NCBI RefSeq assembly: GCF_021130785.1
Contig: NC_060213.1
Span: 101,255,501-101,319,500, forward strand
Origin: Homalodisca vitripennis
Taxonomy: Eukaryota > Arthropoda > Insecta > Hemiptera > Cicadellidae
Length of the DNA: 64,000 nucleotides
Direction of reading: 5' to 3'
Positions 46,576-57,760 of this stretch are shown here, in pieces. Numbering within the stretch: position 1 is the first letter of the stretch; every line of letters starts with the position of its first letter. A program made the position numbers and the translations under genes. The notes below the pieces were generated by a model. The model saw only the letters and a program-made list of their open reading frames with translations, was not told the origin of the DNA and made no database searches.

Positions 46576-48585
46576 ATGGTGTCCAAATATAAAAGAAAAA
46601 CCGCTCAGCCAGTCCTGGAACTCTGAAGCTATGCAAAAGGCCATTGATGCAGTGAAGAAGGACGGGTTTGCCTTGGCAAACTGCAGCTAAAAGGTTCCAG
46701 GTACCTCGAAATACTTTAAAACGGCGTGCACTCGACAAAAATGTTCATGCAGTAAAACACTAAAAAGGTTCTTGGTCACTTTCGGCCCATATTTACTGAG
46801 GAGCAGGAAAAGGAAATAGTTGACCATCTTTTGGACATGGAAGTCCGTTTTTTTTGGTGTAACAGTATCTGATCTACAGGCTCTTGCCTATAAACTCGCA
46901 GTTAAAAATGGAATACCTCATAACTTTAGTCATGAAAAAAAGCTGCTGGGAAAGATTGGGTACAGGGATTTAGAAAACGCCACCCCATGATTGCATTACG
47001 GAAGCCTGAGGCGACTTCAGCTGCACGGGCTCAAGCGTTTAACAAAACTAATGTATCAAAGTTTTTTGACATTTTGGAAGGCATCCAGAAAGATCACGTA
47101 TTCCCCCTCAATCGGGTGTACAATGTTGATGAGACTGGACTCTTAACAGTCCAGTCCAAGTCGTCCAAGGTCTTTGCTCTAAAAGGTCGGCGACAAGTCG
47201 GCTCTTTTAAAATCTGCCGAACGAGGTGTTCTTTCTACTTTTGTAGTCTGTGTTTCGGCTGGAGGGACATTTATACCACCCTTTGTGATTTTCCCAAGGC
47301 GTAGAATGAAAGTTGAACTGCAAGATGGTGCACCTCCTGGATCAGCTTTTGCATGTCATCCTACTGGTTGGATGCAAATGGAAATATTCACCTCATGGTT
47401 TGACCACTTCATAAAAATTTTCAAAGCCAACAAAAGACGACCCGATTCTACTGGTACTAGACGGTCATGCAACGCACACGAACAACTTAGACTTCATCGA
47501 AAAAGCCAGAGACAGTCATGTCACTGTTTTGTGCATTCCCCCCCACTGCAGTCATAAAATGCAGCCACTCGACGTTGCGTTTATGGCACCTTTCAATACG
47601 TATTTTGTACAGAGCATTGAAAAGTTCTTAAGGAATAATCCAGGACGGACAGTGACTCAATTCCAGGTTTCCCAGCTACTTGGTGAAGCGTTTTTGAAGG
47701 CAGCTACACCAGTCATCGCTATAAAAGGCTTTCAGAAATGTGGAATCGTCCCAATCGACAGAAATGTGTTTACAGAACTAGATTATGCAGCTGCTGAAAC
47801 AACAGAAATAACTCTACAAAAATACCCTGAGCCAGAAGATGAGAACACCGTCATACAAGTTTCTGCATCTTCATCTCAGACTGTCATCAACAGTTAGCTC
47901 AACAGGACTCATTGGTGGTTCTGAAAACCCCAATACCGCCTTCATAATGGTATCCCTACCTTCAGTTGATCATCAAAGCAGGTCTAGCAGTGGGCCTTCC
48001 TTCTGCCACATTTGATCCGTCTATTCCCAGCACTTCATCAGCTGGTGCCCTAGAAACAACTTCAAATTTGAACAGTCCACCAAACAAGAAGTCGACTTCA
48101 TTTGCTGTAAGTCCACGTGAAATTGTTCCTGTACCCAAGGTCAGTAGGATTATCAAAAGACAAACTAAGCGGAAGAAAGGAAACAGCAACAGTTCTAACA
48201 TCCAGTCCATATAAGGCCTCTCTCATGGCAATTAAGAAAGAAAAAGAAGATAAGGAGAATGTGAAACAACGTAGACTAGAAGCAAAAATAAAAAGGGAAA
48301 TCGAAAAATAAACAGCCGCCCTCCTAAGAAAAGGGTGGCCAAAATTAAAAATAAAGGTAAACGCGCATTGTTTAAGAAAAAGAATGATGATCTCTATGAT
48401 GATGATGATGAAGGCAACGTCAGCGACGTCGATTGTTTATTCTGTGGTGACTGTTACTCGAAATCTAAGGACAACGAAGGCTGGATAAGATGTTTCTGGG
48501 TGCCTCAAAATGGGCTCACAAAGCCTGCACAGGAGCCGAAGAGGAGGATGACGAGTTTATTTGTGATTTATGTAAATACCATTGA
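46576..48585 (+). pseudogene. Pogo-type (CENP-B/jerky/Tigger family) transposase with C-terminal zinc finger, broken
   Basis: Domains in order: an N-terminal psq-type helix-turn-helix beginning MVSKYKRKTAQP at 46576; a CENP-B-type DNA-binding segment with GFRKRHPMIALRKPEATS near 46960-47020; and the DDE endonuclease core with the first Asp in NVDETG (47128-47130), the second in LVLDGHATHTNN (47460-47462) and the third in KMQPLDVAF (47571-47573), 36 residues apart. A Lys/Arg-rich linker follows, then a PHD-like zinc finger starting CLFCGDCYSKSKDNEGWIRC at 48434, with KWAHKACTG and FICDLC after a frameshift. All three catalytic Asp residues survive, but stops near the N-terminus and frameshifts near 47200, 47300-47440 and 48495 destroy the gene. 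Confidence 0.9.
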
Positions 48586-48711
48586 TTTTTATAATTTCAC
48601 ATACTTTCAGTAATGCCTATTTTTGTTTAAAACCCTAATACAATCGTTTTAAGTTGTGAAACTAAAGTGAGTTTTATTTTTTCCCTTACTATCTAAATCC
48701 AATTAATACAG

Positions 48712-48760
48712 TGGCCACTTTGCCCTACCTAGTGGCCTAAAGTGGCCACTTTGACAGCTT
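48712..48760. repeat. Subterminal repeats of the pogo element
   Basis: Two copies of gtggccactttg, separated by a related tagtggcctaa, lie about 180 bp inside the right end. They resemble the termini and the internal palindrome, as expected for transposase-binding sites. Confidence 0.75.
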
Positions 48761-48938
48761 TTGGTAAAATCAAAATTTTGTACAAATATGTTTAAAAATC
48801 TAGTTGTTTTTATTTGTGAATCAGGCCTAAGTAACCATACTAAATGTTGAAGGGAGTTATAAAATGTTTCCAAAAATTTTAGGGGTGGAGAAAATATAGA
48901 TATTCCTTAGGGTGGCCACTATGCCCACCCCTCCCCTA

Positions 48939-49260
48939 TTGCAACCCACTGATAGCTCCTATGATGAGAAAGTCCTTTAAGCTCATTTATTTTGACAAGT
49001 CCGTCTATCATAAAACTAGCGTTGACATTATATGGATCACTGACATAACTGAACTGGCGTGAATAATCTACGTAGGTTTAAAAATCTATGCTGTACGGTT
49101 GAATAAAAAAACAGGGATAGTGAAATACGGACCAAACGTGGTATAGCCCACATGTTTATTATTCAAGTACAGTTTTTATTTGGTGATAGTTTATATTTGT
49201 TAAAACAATATGGTAATTATTAAGGGCTTTACAAGAGTTACTTCAACTTGCAGTCATCCG
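48939..49260 (+). repeat. Copy B block 5 (pairs with 14375-14690)
   Basis: The match resumes directly after the right TA of the pogo element. Anchors are gttgacatt-tatggat, gaagtacggacc/gaaatacggacc and cagtttatatt/tagtttatatt. Confidence 0.85.
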
Positions 49261-49329
49261 TCGGCCTGATCTTAATAGCGTGTATTGACTCGCTGAGCTA
49301 CTAATAAAACGGTTGTTCCATTGACATAT

Positions 49330-49780
49330 TTGCAATTTTCACTTGAAAGGGCACCATCATACAATAAATATCGTAGCCTAGAAAATTGCATTTAGCAATT
49401 GGTTGGATCTAAGGATTAGAAGGATTCCGAAGTTCCATACCCTAGAACTTTGTTAAAAGTGAGATCAACAGAGAACGACAGGAGCAGTAGTTCCCAGTGT
49501 TGTCACGTGCAGCGCTGCTGTCGCCTTCCCGTCGTTAGTTCTTGTTAATACCTCTTCGTTACTGGGAACATTCTTCCCATTTTTTAATCTTATCGATTAA
49601 ATCTTTCTACAACCTATCGATTACTTTCTCGATCATCGAAATCGAAAGTCCGAACAGCCTTAGTTACTATGTGCTGTATACATTTTCATTTCATAATTAT
49701 TTACCTTTATTCGAGCATAAAAATTAAATATCCGAGAAATATTTGTTTTACTATAGCGATTGTAATAAATTACGATGAGC
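49330..49780 (+). repeat. Copy B block 6 (pairs with 22630-22990), with R3 in minus orientation
   Basis: It joins block 5 after only about 70 bases, whereas copy A has 7.9 kb between the corresponding blocks. It contains gcgctgctgtcgccttcccg. Confidence 0.85.
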
Positions 49781-49839
49781 TTAACTTTTTAAACACTTAT
49801 ATGTAAAATTTTAATTTTAAACGAACTTCATTTCTTTTA

Positions 49840-51000
49840 ATATTGGAATTCTATGATGCGTAATTTTTGGAGTCAAGATATTTTTTGTTTGGCTGTCCGT
49901 CTGTCTATCTGTCCGCAGGACATCCCGAGAATGAAAGAAGCAATATATTCGAAATGCTGCATGCGATCTCAAAATAGCCTGTTACGTCACCTGGTGTGGC
50001 GGATTCATGGCTATAATTTATCGGTCAACACCCGTGGACCAGAAGTTTGTAGTTGGAAAATTTCGTAGTTATCAGCTTACTCGGTCATCAGCATCCATGG
50101 AGACAAGAATCATGATCCAGTTAAAAGGGAAACTATTTTATATGGAACATTATTGGGGTATATGCGATGTTAGACAGGAAATTTTCAGGATTAAAAACAT
50201 TATGCTTGTTTTCCTAAATAAGGTTGTTCCATTTACAAGAGGGAGTCAGCGGCATTTGTCCTATACAAAGTAGCTGTACGTAACAATACCGGTGTGGTAA
50301 TTAATATTTATATATCTATATCTGATGGCTGATTTAATCAGTGTATACTTCTTGTATTTCGTGTATAAATTCGGATAACAATCAATATACTAGAGTAACA
50401 AATCAACCATTTAATACTGAAAAGAAAGTTTTTCATATTTTAAATGTTGCTTAGTTCATTTTGAAAAGGAAAATACTGTAATGAATGATAAGCTTTAAAG
50501 TATGCCTAACATCAAAAAACTAGGGTTGATTTGAGCCAATGAGGGAAAGTAGAGCCCACGTAGGCAATTAGAAATTGCTATAATGACGTATATGAAACGT
50601 CGCAGGCGCGTGTCTTATGCACTTGTTTGACGGAGTCATATTGTCCTTGAATTCGATAGGTTTATTTATGGAAAGTTGTCCTCTGATAAAAGCAACCGCT
50701 ATTTAATCTTCATCCTACCATCTTATTAAGATCCATGGAAGACGCTTTCACAAGTATGCAGAGAGATTAATTTTTGTTTGAATCAATAACAAAGAAAGAT
50801 CATATTGAAGAAAATAGCAATTCTAAATAAAACGCGGTGGTATTGAAACTGTTTTATTTTAATGTATTTTTTTAAATGCAGTGTAGTTAGGAAATATGCA
50901 TATCTAATACAATAAGTGTATGCTTTCAGGTTTATGTTACGTTGGGTTGCAGTCTGTAGCAGAGTGTGCTCTGTCTGTGTGGTGGTATAATCTGTATAGA
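49840..51000 (+). repeat. Copy B block 7 (pairs with 24190-25600)
   Basis: It matches in order, including the R1-like stretch ctgtccgtctgtctatctgt near its left end. The 71- and 88-codon frames here (49853-50273) are not shared with copy A. Confidence 0.8.
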
Positions 51001-51619
51001 TTGGTTTATCTCATCAGCTGACGCTCGGCACAAACGGGAAGATTTACGGCCGAACGACCAAAATTTTGTCAGCTGTTATCTTTTGGCGTTTATTTTTCAT
51101 TATATAAGATACGAGATTTTATTGTGTCTACTATAATAAGTTTTAAGATTTATTTCTAAATTAACTTTAACATTATTTACTATATTTCAGTTAAAGTTAC
51201 TACTAACATACTACTAAACTAGCCCCACAACAGTTATTTATGTATTTTCTTGTTATAATCTCACACAAATTGCAATAAAATATATGTGAATCGACCAATA
51301 TCAATAATAATATGGATGGAATGCCCAAATATTTTGACGCCCCATTTAATATAACCTTACTATTGTATGATATTAGTTTTTATTTAGAGGGTACCTATTA
51401 ATATATAATACTTGATTTTTCTTACGTAATTATACCTTTGATATACAACCTATATTTAACCCCATTTAAGGTTTATCTTAAAACTTATTAATTACTTAGC
51501 GAATTGAAATGATTCAAATTGGCAAAAACAAAATTAAAAAAACATATTTTTATAAAGATATGATAATAATAATAACAAATAGTGTTTTACAACAAAGAGA
51601 AAAATAATAATTTAAAGAT
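51001..51619. other. AT-rich part of copy B; one short matched block
   Basis: The piece at 51305-51375 matches 25765-25830. There is otherwise no recognisable feature. Confidence 0.45.
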
Positions 51620-53000
51620 AGTGTGCTACAAACACATGGCGGTAACAAATCGAAAGACTACAGGTAACAAAAGAGCTCCAGTTTATTTCCTACCTTCCCA
51701 ACATTGGTTTTACATTACCAGTGTTTACAGCCCTGGATGGGGGTAGGTAGAGGAAATGTGTTAGTTGCGATTTGCTACCAGTATACAAATGTGTCTTTTT
51801 TCTTATTAACTTTCGTGTAAGAGGATATCATACTTTACATATTCGAGGGATATCGGAGCTTCTGAATATTTATCAGTGGATTTCAGGGAATAAAATAAAA
51901 TTTGTATTAAATAAATATAATCAGTCAATCTGTATCAAATAAATATCTAACGTTACGTGCAATCAGCGATCCTTAACGAGCGCTAACGATGTGGTGGCAG
52001 CGGTGCACGTGACAATACTGTGAACTGCTGCTTTTGACATACAACCACCCCTTACGAAGTTTATTAAATAACAGTTAAGTTGACATTTTTATATGGATTT
52101 TTTTATTTTAATGATTAATATGTCGCTCTGTTTGTGAATTTGTAAGAGACCTCGCATCTTTGAGCGTAACCATGATTTCAATTTTCGCTTTCTAATCCAC
52201 GTGGATTTGTAAACAGATTGTTTTAAGCTTTTTGGCCAAAAGGGAATTTAATATTACGATTGTTGAGCACAAATTAAAATTATAATACATTTTGATGAAT
52301 CAGATGAGCCTGTAGTAAAAATTACCCTGCATGTAGCTAAGAATAAACTTCAATCGTCACTTTAGGGCCACTTTGAATATACCTCATTATCAAATATCGT
52401 GCAAGAGTGTGCAAGAGGTTGTTATTTTGAGAATTTTACATAAGCATAATATTTATTTTATAGTCTGGTCTTTTGGGACGTATCATAACTTCTTAACCTT
52501 ATTATTAAAAAGCTGTTTGATAAAGATTTTTAAGAATTTACAACTATTTCATACTGTACTTCTCATTATAAACAATGCCAGAATAAATGCAAAATGTAAC
52601 GGGCAGCTCAAAACTTTCGTTGCTCGTGTCTTATTTAAGAACGATACACATGTGAGCATGTTCGGAATTAATAGTTAATAAAAAAGTGTGTTGAAAGATT
52701 GTTTTTTACAGGGAAAATTAAGAATACTTATTTACAGGAAGTAACGGAATATTGAAGATCTTTTGAGGAAAGTAAAGTGTTTTGACGGCCATTTCTTAAA
52801 TTGTGGGTAGATTGTAAGTTTTGTAATATGGATAACAAAATACGATGTACGAATTCCAAAATTAAAAATCAGATTCCTCCATCCAAGAAATACAAACAAT
52901 ATTAGTCATTCGATTTTAGTTAAAGTGCGAGTTTATAAGACGATAATAAGGCTTTACAGGTGTTGGCCTATAAAACGCTTCACACGTGAAAAGTTACTCC
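51620..53000 (+). repeat. Copy B block 9 (pairs with 27380-28400), with R3 in plus orientation
   Basis: This is the last clear block of copy B. It includes ggtaacaaaagagctccagt, tccttaacgagcgctaacga and cgtgacaatactgtgaact. Similarity fades at about 53.0 kb, just before the AT hairpin. The 101-codon frame at 52373-52678 is not conserved in copy A. Confidence 0.85.
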
Positions 53001-53055
53001 TTGATGGTCAAAGTGAAGTCCCAACTATCAACTCAGAAATGGAGATTTTTTATTG

Positions 53056-53112
53056 GATATTATATAAATCCATATATGTATGTATAATATATATATGGAT
53101 TTATATAATATC
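53056..53112. repeat. Perfect 22-bp-stem hairpin with 13-base loop
   Basis: The left arm 53056-53077 (starting gatattatataaatcc) is exactly complementary to the right arm 53091-53112. The arms are not a simple AT dinucleotide run. It could be the core of a tiny MITE, a precursor-like RNA hairpin, or an expanded AT tract. Confidence 0.85.
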
Positions 53113-56100
53113 AGGTGACTTTATATGAAAATGAAAATATTTGATCAAAGATGGATATTTTTATTTGCAGTCTATTTATTTTTATGAATCCATTACAATA
53201 GTCTTGGTATAGTATAGCAGTAAGGTAAACCATTCAGGATAGAACAGATTGCGGTTTAGAAACAACTGTTTGGCGATGCAACTAGAGTCTCACTGGAATC
53301 CGATTCATAACCTCGAAACACAAGTTTTCACTTCGGTTTTTAAATTTTTGTCAAAAATCCTTTGTTCTCTATGGATTCGAGCTTTATTTCCATACTTAAA
53401 TGGCCTTAATAAGTCATATGGATATAGCAGAAGTTTAAGTTAGTTTTTTTCCGTTGAGGGTTTCGACATTACGTGTTTAAACGTTTGGTTATTTCTTCCT
53501 ATTTGTTGTGTTTCTTGTTGTTCTTTTGATGTTTATATTTTGCTTCCTGAAGATCTTGATATCTTAGTTTTTCATTTAAATAAGTAAAATACTATATATA
53601 TAATATATGTATATAGGTCATTACCCACATTTTGGTGCTTGTCAGATAAATACTCTCTTATTACAGCATCAGATATTGAGCCACTGAATAAGATGTCAAT
53701 ATATATGTCTTTATATGGTTATTGGTTAATTATATAGTTATATAGTGAAAAATATCACTCAAAGGGGTTAAGCAATTTCATAAGCCAAATATTAAGATTT
53801 TTGGCTTCAAAACGGCTCATCATTGAGTCTTGGGTGATTCAGAGATGTCAGCAGGTGTAACCTGTGTGAATCAATGTGTTATCAATGTGAATCAATATAT
53901 CTATTGTACACTAGGAATTCTAATATGCAATGTTAAATACCAAACATTCTACAAAAGTAATAGTATGGAATGTTAAATTTATCAAAAACTTTACTTCAAC
54001 CCAGGTCGTACGCGTTAAATCTTGTTTTCCCAGAGAAAATAGGATCGTTTAGATTTTTACCCTAAAACTTCCATAACATTAATCTTAGTAATCACAGATT
54101 ACCCTATAAGTATGAAGGTTTAGTGTACTGTACTTGATATCTAACTAAGTAAGGAAATGTTTATTGAAATTGATATGTTCCAGTGGCGTGAAACACAGGA
54201 AGTATCAGAATCTCAAGTCAAAGGTTGCTTCAGGACACTCCGCTATCTAGGTAAGCGAATATAAATCACGAACCTTACTCACGACAATATCAATGAAATA
54301 TACCTAATTCAGTTAAAGTCATCTAATATATTCAGTAAATATGATTATATTCCACCTTAATAAAATAAAATAAATGTTTAAACTTTAAATAACTACAAAC
54401 ATGTATGGCTTTACATTTATGACAATACGTAAAAAGTGTTATGTCACGTTCAAGAATGCTTTAAAAAAATTAAAACAAAAGTAGGTAAGATAACATCAAT
54501 CCTTACAATTTTGAATATTATAAAAACTACTAGGCAATCGTTACAAAGGATCAGAGAAAAATTAAATTTGATCAACTTAGATCTGAGCCTAACAATCTGG
54601 ATGAAATTAGGACAAACATGTTCAGTGGAGGAACAATAGGTTGGAACACAATTTACATAAAACAAGCAGCTTGTAACCGGCGGTCTACAGCTTCTTTGTG
54701 CACCAGAGTGTTATACCAAACTATGCCTTTAGTGAATTTACTCATATTTACACCTAATTTTATTAAAATTTGCATAAATTTATTTGAATATTTTATTCTG
54801 TTTTTATGATATTTATGCTGCCTCAACAATACGCAATATAAGTTACAAAGAAATAAAAATCTGAATTTAATTTATACATACCTAAGCGTTTTGAAAGGTA
54901 GTTAAGTAAAAAGGTAGGGAGATTAACTTATAAGCTTGTGATACTTATGTAATTTATTGCAATACCGATAATTTGATAATTTGATTTGAATTATACAACG
55001 TTAATGGTATTTGTACTTATTATTTATACAAACAGGTGTACGATATATTAAAAGATAATTGAAAATTTCTATATATAGGCAAATCTTTATTTATATCGCA
55101 TAAAGAAACTAAATCTTCGGGGAAATGGGCATTTCAAGTTTTTAATTGTAAGTATAAAACTATTTTCGTATTTCAATAAAATACAAAAACTACAAAATTC
55201 TTATTTTATCCAAAACTGTTTTTATTTTTGTTATTCTCCTTTTTGAAAATATTATTGCAGTTAACCATTCCCAGCATAAATAAAACCATCCATAGAGAAA
55301 GAACCAGTTGTTGAGGGTATATTTATATTGCCAGTACTCGTATATCATCAAATGAGATCAGTTGAAATTTTTCAGCTTTGCCAATACCATAATTTTGTCG
55401 AGAAACCAAAACCATTTGGAACATTTGTTTTGTATAGTACGGGTGATGAGACTGAGTATGAAGTAACACTATTATTATTTATGCTATAAACTTAAGTATA
55501 TATAGCAAATTATTTACATATATGTAAGAATTAAATTATTTTCATTGAATTAAATACGACTAATCTTCTCGATAAATTATAGCCCACATTGTTTAACTTT
55601 TCTACTTTCTGCAATGTAGACATCGTCTTTCATCGGAACTTGATTAAATCAGCAGTTGAAAAATTGGTATTGTTAGTCAAGTTCCGTTGGGACATTTCAA
55701 TCAGTATTATTCTAAAGTAATAGATCCAAATAAAAAAGTATAATATATCATCATCAATATGTGTTGACTTTGATAATGGAAATTTAAATTTTACTTATTT
55801 GTTTTTCAATTGCATAAGAGAAGGGTCCTTACAATTTCATGCCTTGGTATTTATATTATCTTGGTAGTTTAAATATTAACCTTCTATGTACCGATCCTCC
55901 TCCTCATCCGTTCCTTAAGAACCTTACACAGGCCAATGGAGCACGAGAACGGGCAGAAAAACATTTAAAAAGGGATCGGCATCCCCTAAAAAAAATTCAA
56001 ATTTTCTGATAAATATATTTAGATTGTGATCATTTTAATAACGGTAAACTTTAACGGTATATGATAATTATATTTGGAAGGTGATAATGCCTATTGAGCT

Positions 56101-57609
56101 GAAATTTCACTTAACTCATTATGACTATAGTTGAACAGGATTAAAAAAGTTTAAAATGTGTTGCTTATATATAAAATATTTATTTATCTTTTTTGTTCTC
56201 TAATCGCAGAAATAATTTACAAACAACAACAAACTTCTAGAAAGTTGTTGTTTTGTAAGAAAGTTTTGAACGTTTATCCACTAATTCTTTAGATGAAGAT
56301 AGTTCTACCTATAGAAATTGCTTGTACTAAATGCGAAATAGAGTTTTATTAAATAAAAATTCCCTATAACGGTAATAATATACAATAAACCGTTACATAT
56401 GGTTTATTTATGATTTTCACACATGATATAAATGAATATACATTCTATACTATGATACTTTATTCGCACTACCCAGAGAGTCATGAATCACACCTGTCAT
56501 GCCTATTCTGACAGTTTAACTTGCGAGTTGAATAATTTACCCAGTAGGCTATTGTGTAAGAGCATCATCCTCAATATTTTGACGGTTATCTTAATTAAAA
56601 TTAATTTATTAAAATATAATATTTTGAATTATTAGGAGGCCTTGAAAAATCTTAAGGAGAATATGTTAATTCCAATTATGTAAATTCTTACTGTTGAATA
56701 ACTTTCAGTTAATATTTTATGCATAGTAACGCTGTTTTTTTACGATAATTCACTGAATAGTCTGAAATGTCTCAGACAGTAAAATATGTGCCATATAGTA
56801 ATTGTAATAGCGAGGGAGAAGTTTTAATATGAAGATTTTCCTCGGGATATGACCACCCTTTCGAACGGAGTATTAACATTCTAATTTTTGGTACGTACAG
56901 AATGTAATCATGTGGAAAAAATATTTAATAATACAATATAAGAGGTACTGTATATCAGAGTTATAAATAGAACATATATTTGATATAGTATTCATTCCTT
57001 TTTAAAGTATCAGTTGATAACAATGAACATTGTTTATTTTAGGCAACGATGCATTCATAGTTTTAATCTTAATCAACACAAAAATGAAAATTTATATGAT
57101 GAGGTATAACAATATTTGTGTCATCTTGCACTTAGCAGACGTTAGCTCCATCTTAAGAGAGTTTATTTTTCCGGAAAGGTTTGTCAAACATGACTTGAAA
57201 GCAACTGGGGTATTCAACAGGGTATTCTTTGTATGGTTTGATAGTATAAAGGAATACAAGTTATGTATCGTATTTTTTTGTAAAATCTATATCGTCATTA
57301 TAAACTCAATGTAAGATGTAATAAATGATCATTGCCAAGAAATCTATCTCATTTAAGGGAGAACACGAGAAAGTTATAAAATATGGCCGTACAGCCTCCT
57401 TCATTAATATAAGACAGCGTGTCGGAAGCGCAGGAAGAGATTCGAAATTTATCTTGGCCACAACATAAACAAAGAGATCAGTCACTGGTGTAGAATACTT
57501 AAAACAGACAGTATACTTTATTTTAATAGCATCTATGATTTTGGTCCCTTCAAAGTAGGCTTCACTATTCCGTTACGTACAACTAGTTTTTAATAAACGA
57601 ATCTAAACG
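53113..57609. other. AT-rich DNA; nothing recognised
   Basis: About 4.5 kb with only short unsupported open frames and AT-rich runs. No terminal repeats, RNA genes or domains were identified. Confidence 0.4.
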
Positions 57610-57760
57610 GATATTTGGCTGAGCGTTAACGAAGCCTACCACTCGAGGAGCTGGACTAATTTTATTGCCGTCTGTCCGCACGATATTTTGAAAAAGAACT
57701 GACCTATAGACTTTATATTTATGTATATATAGCCTACCTGTAAGAGTGAATGTGCTACAA
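57610..57760 (+). repeat. Dispersed repeat family R1, copy 6
   Basis: It starts ggctgagcgttaacgaagcc, then gtctgtccgcacgatatttt and gaactgacctatagac. It shows the left half of the family most clearly. Confidence 0.75.

Larger units (their letters stand above)
46086..48936 (+). mobile_element. Pogo/Tigger-type DNA transposon, about 2.85 kb, defective
   Basis: The element is flanked by TA (46084-46085 and 48937-48938), the target used by pogo elements, and the empty site is present in copy A at 14373-14374. The left end GGCATAGTGGCCAC (46086-46099) is inverted at 48912-48925. The right side has eleven more bases, so the left tip may be lost. The core gtggccactttgccc recurs as subterminal repeats near 46444-46477, 48715 and 48743. 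The transposase inside is broken. Confidence 0.9.

Noticed and set aside
52373..52678. 101-codon plus-strand open frame
   Set aside because: It lies in copy B block 9 and is not preserved in the matching part of copy A.
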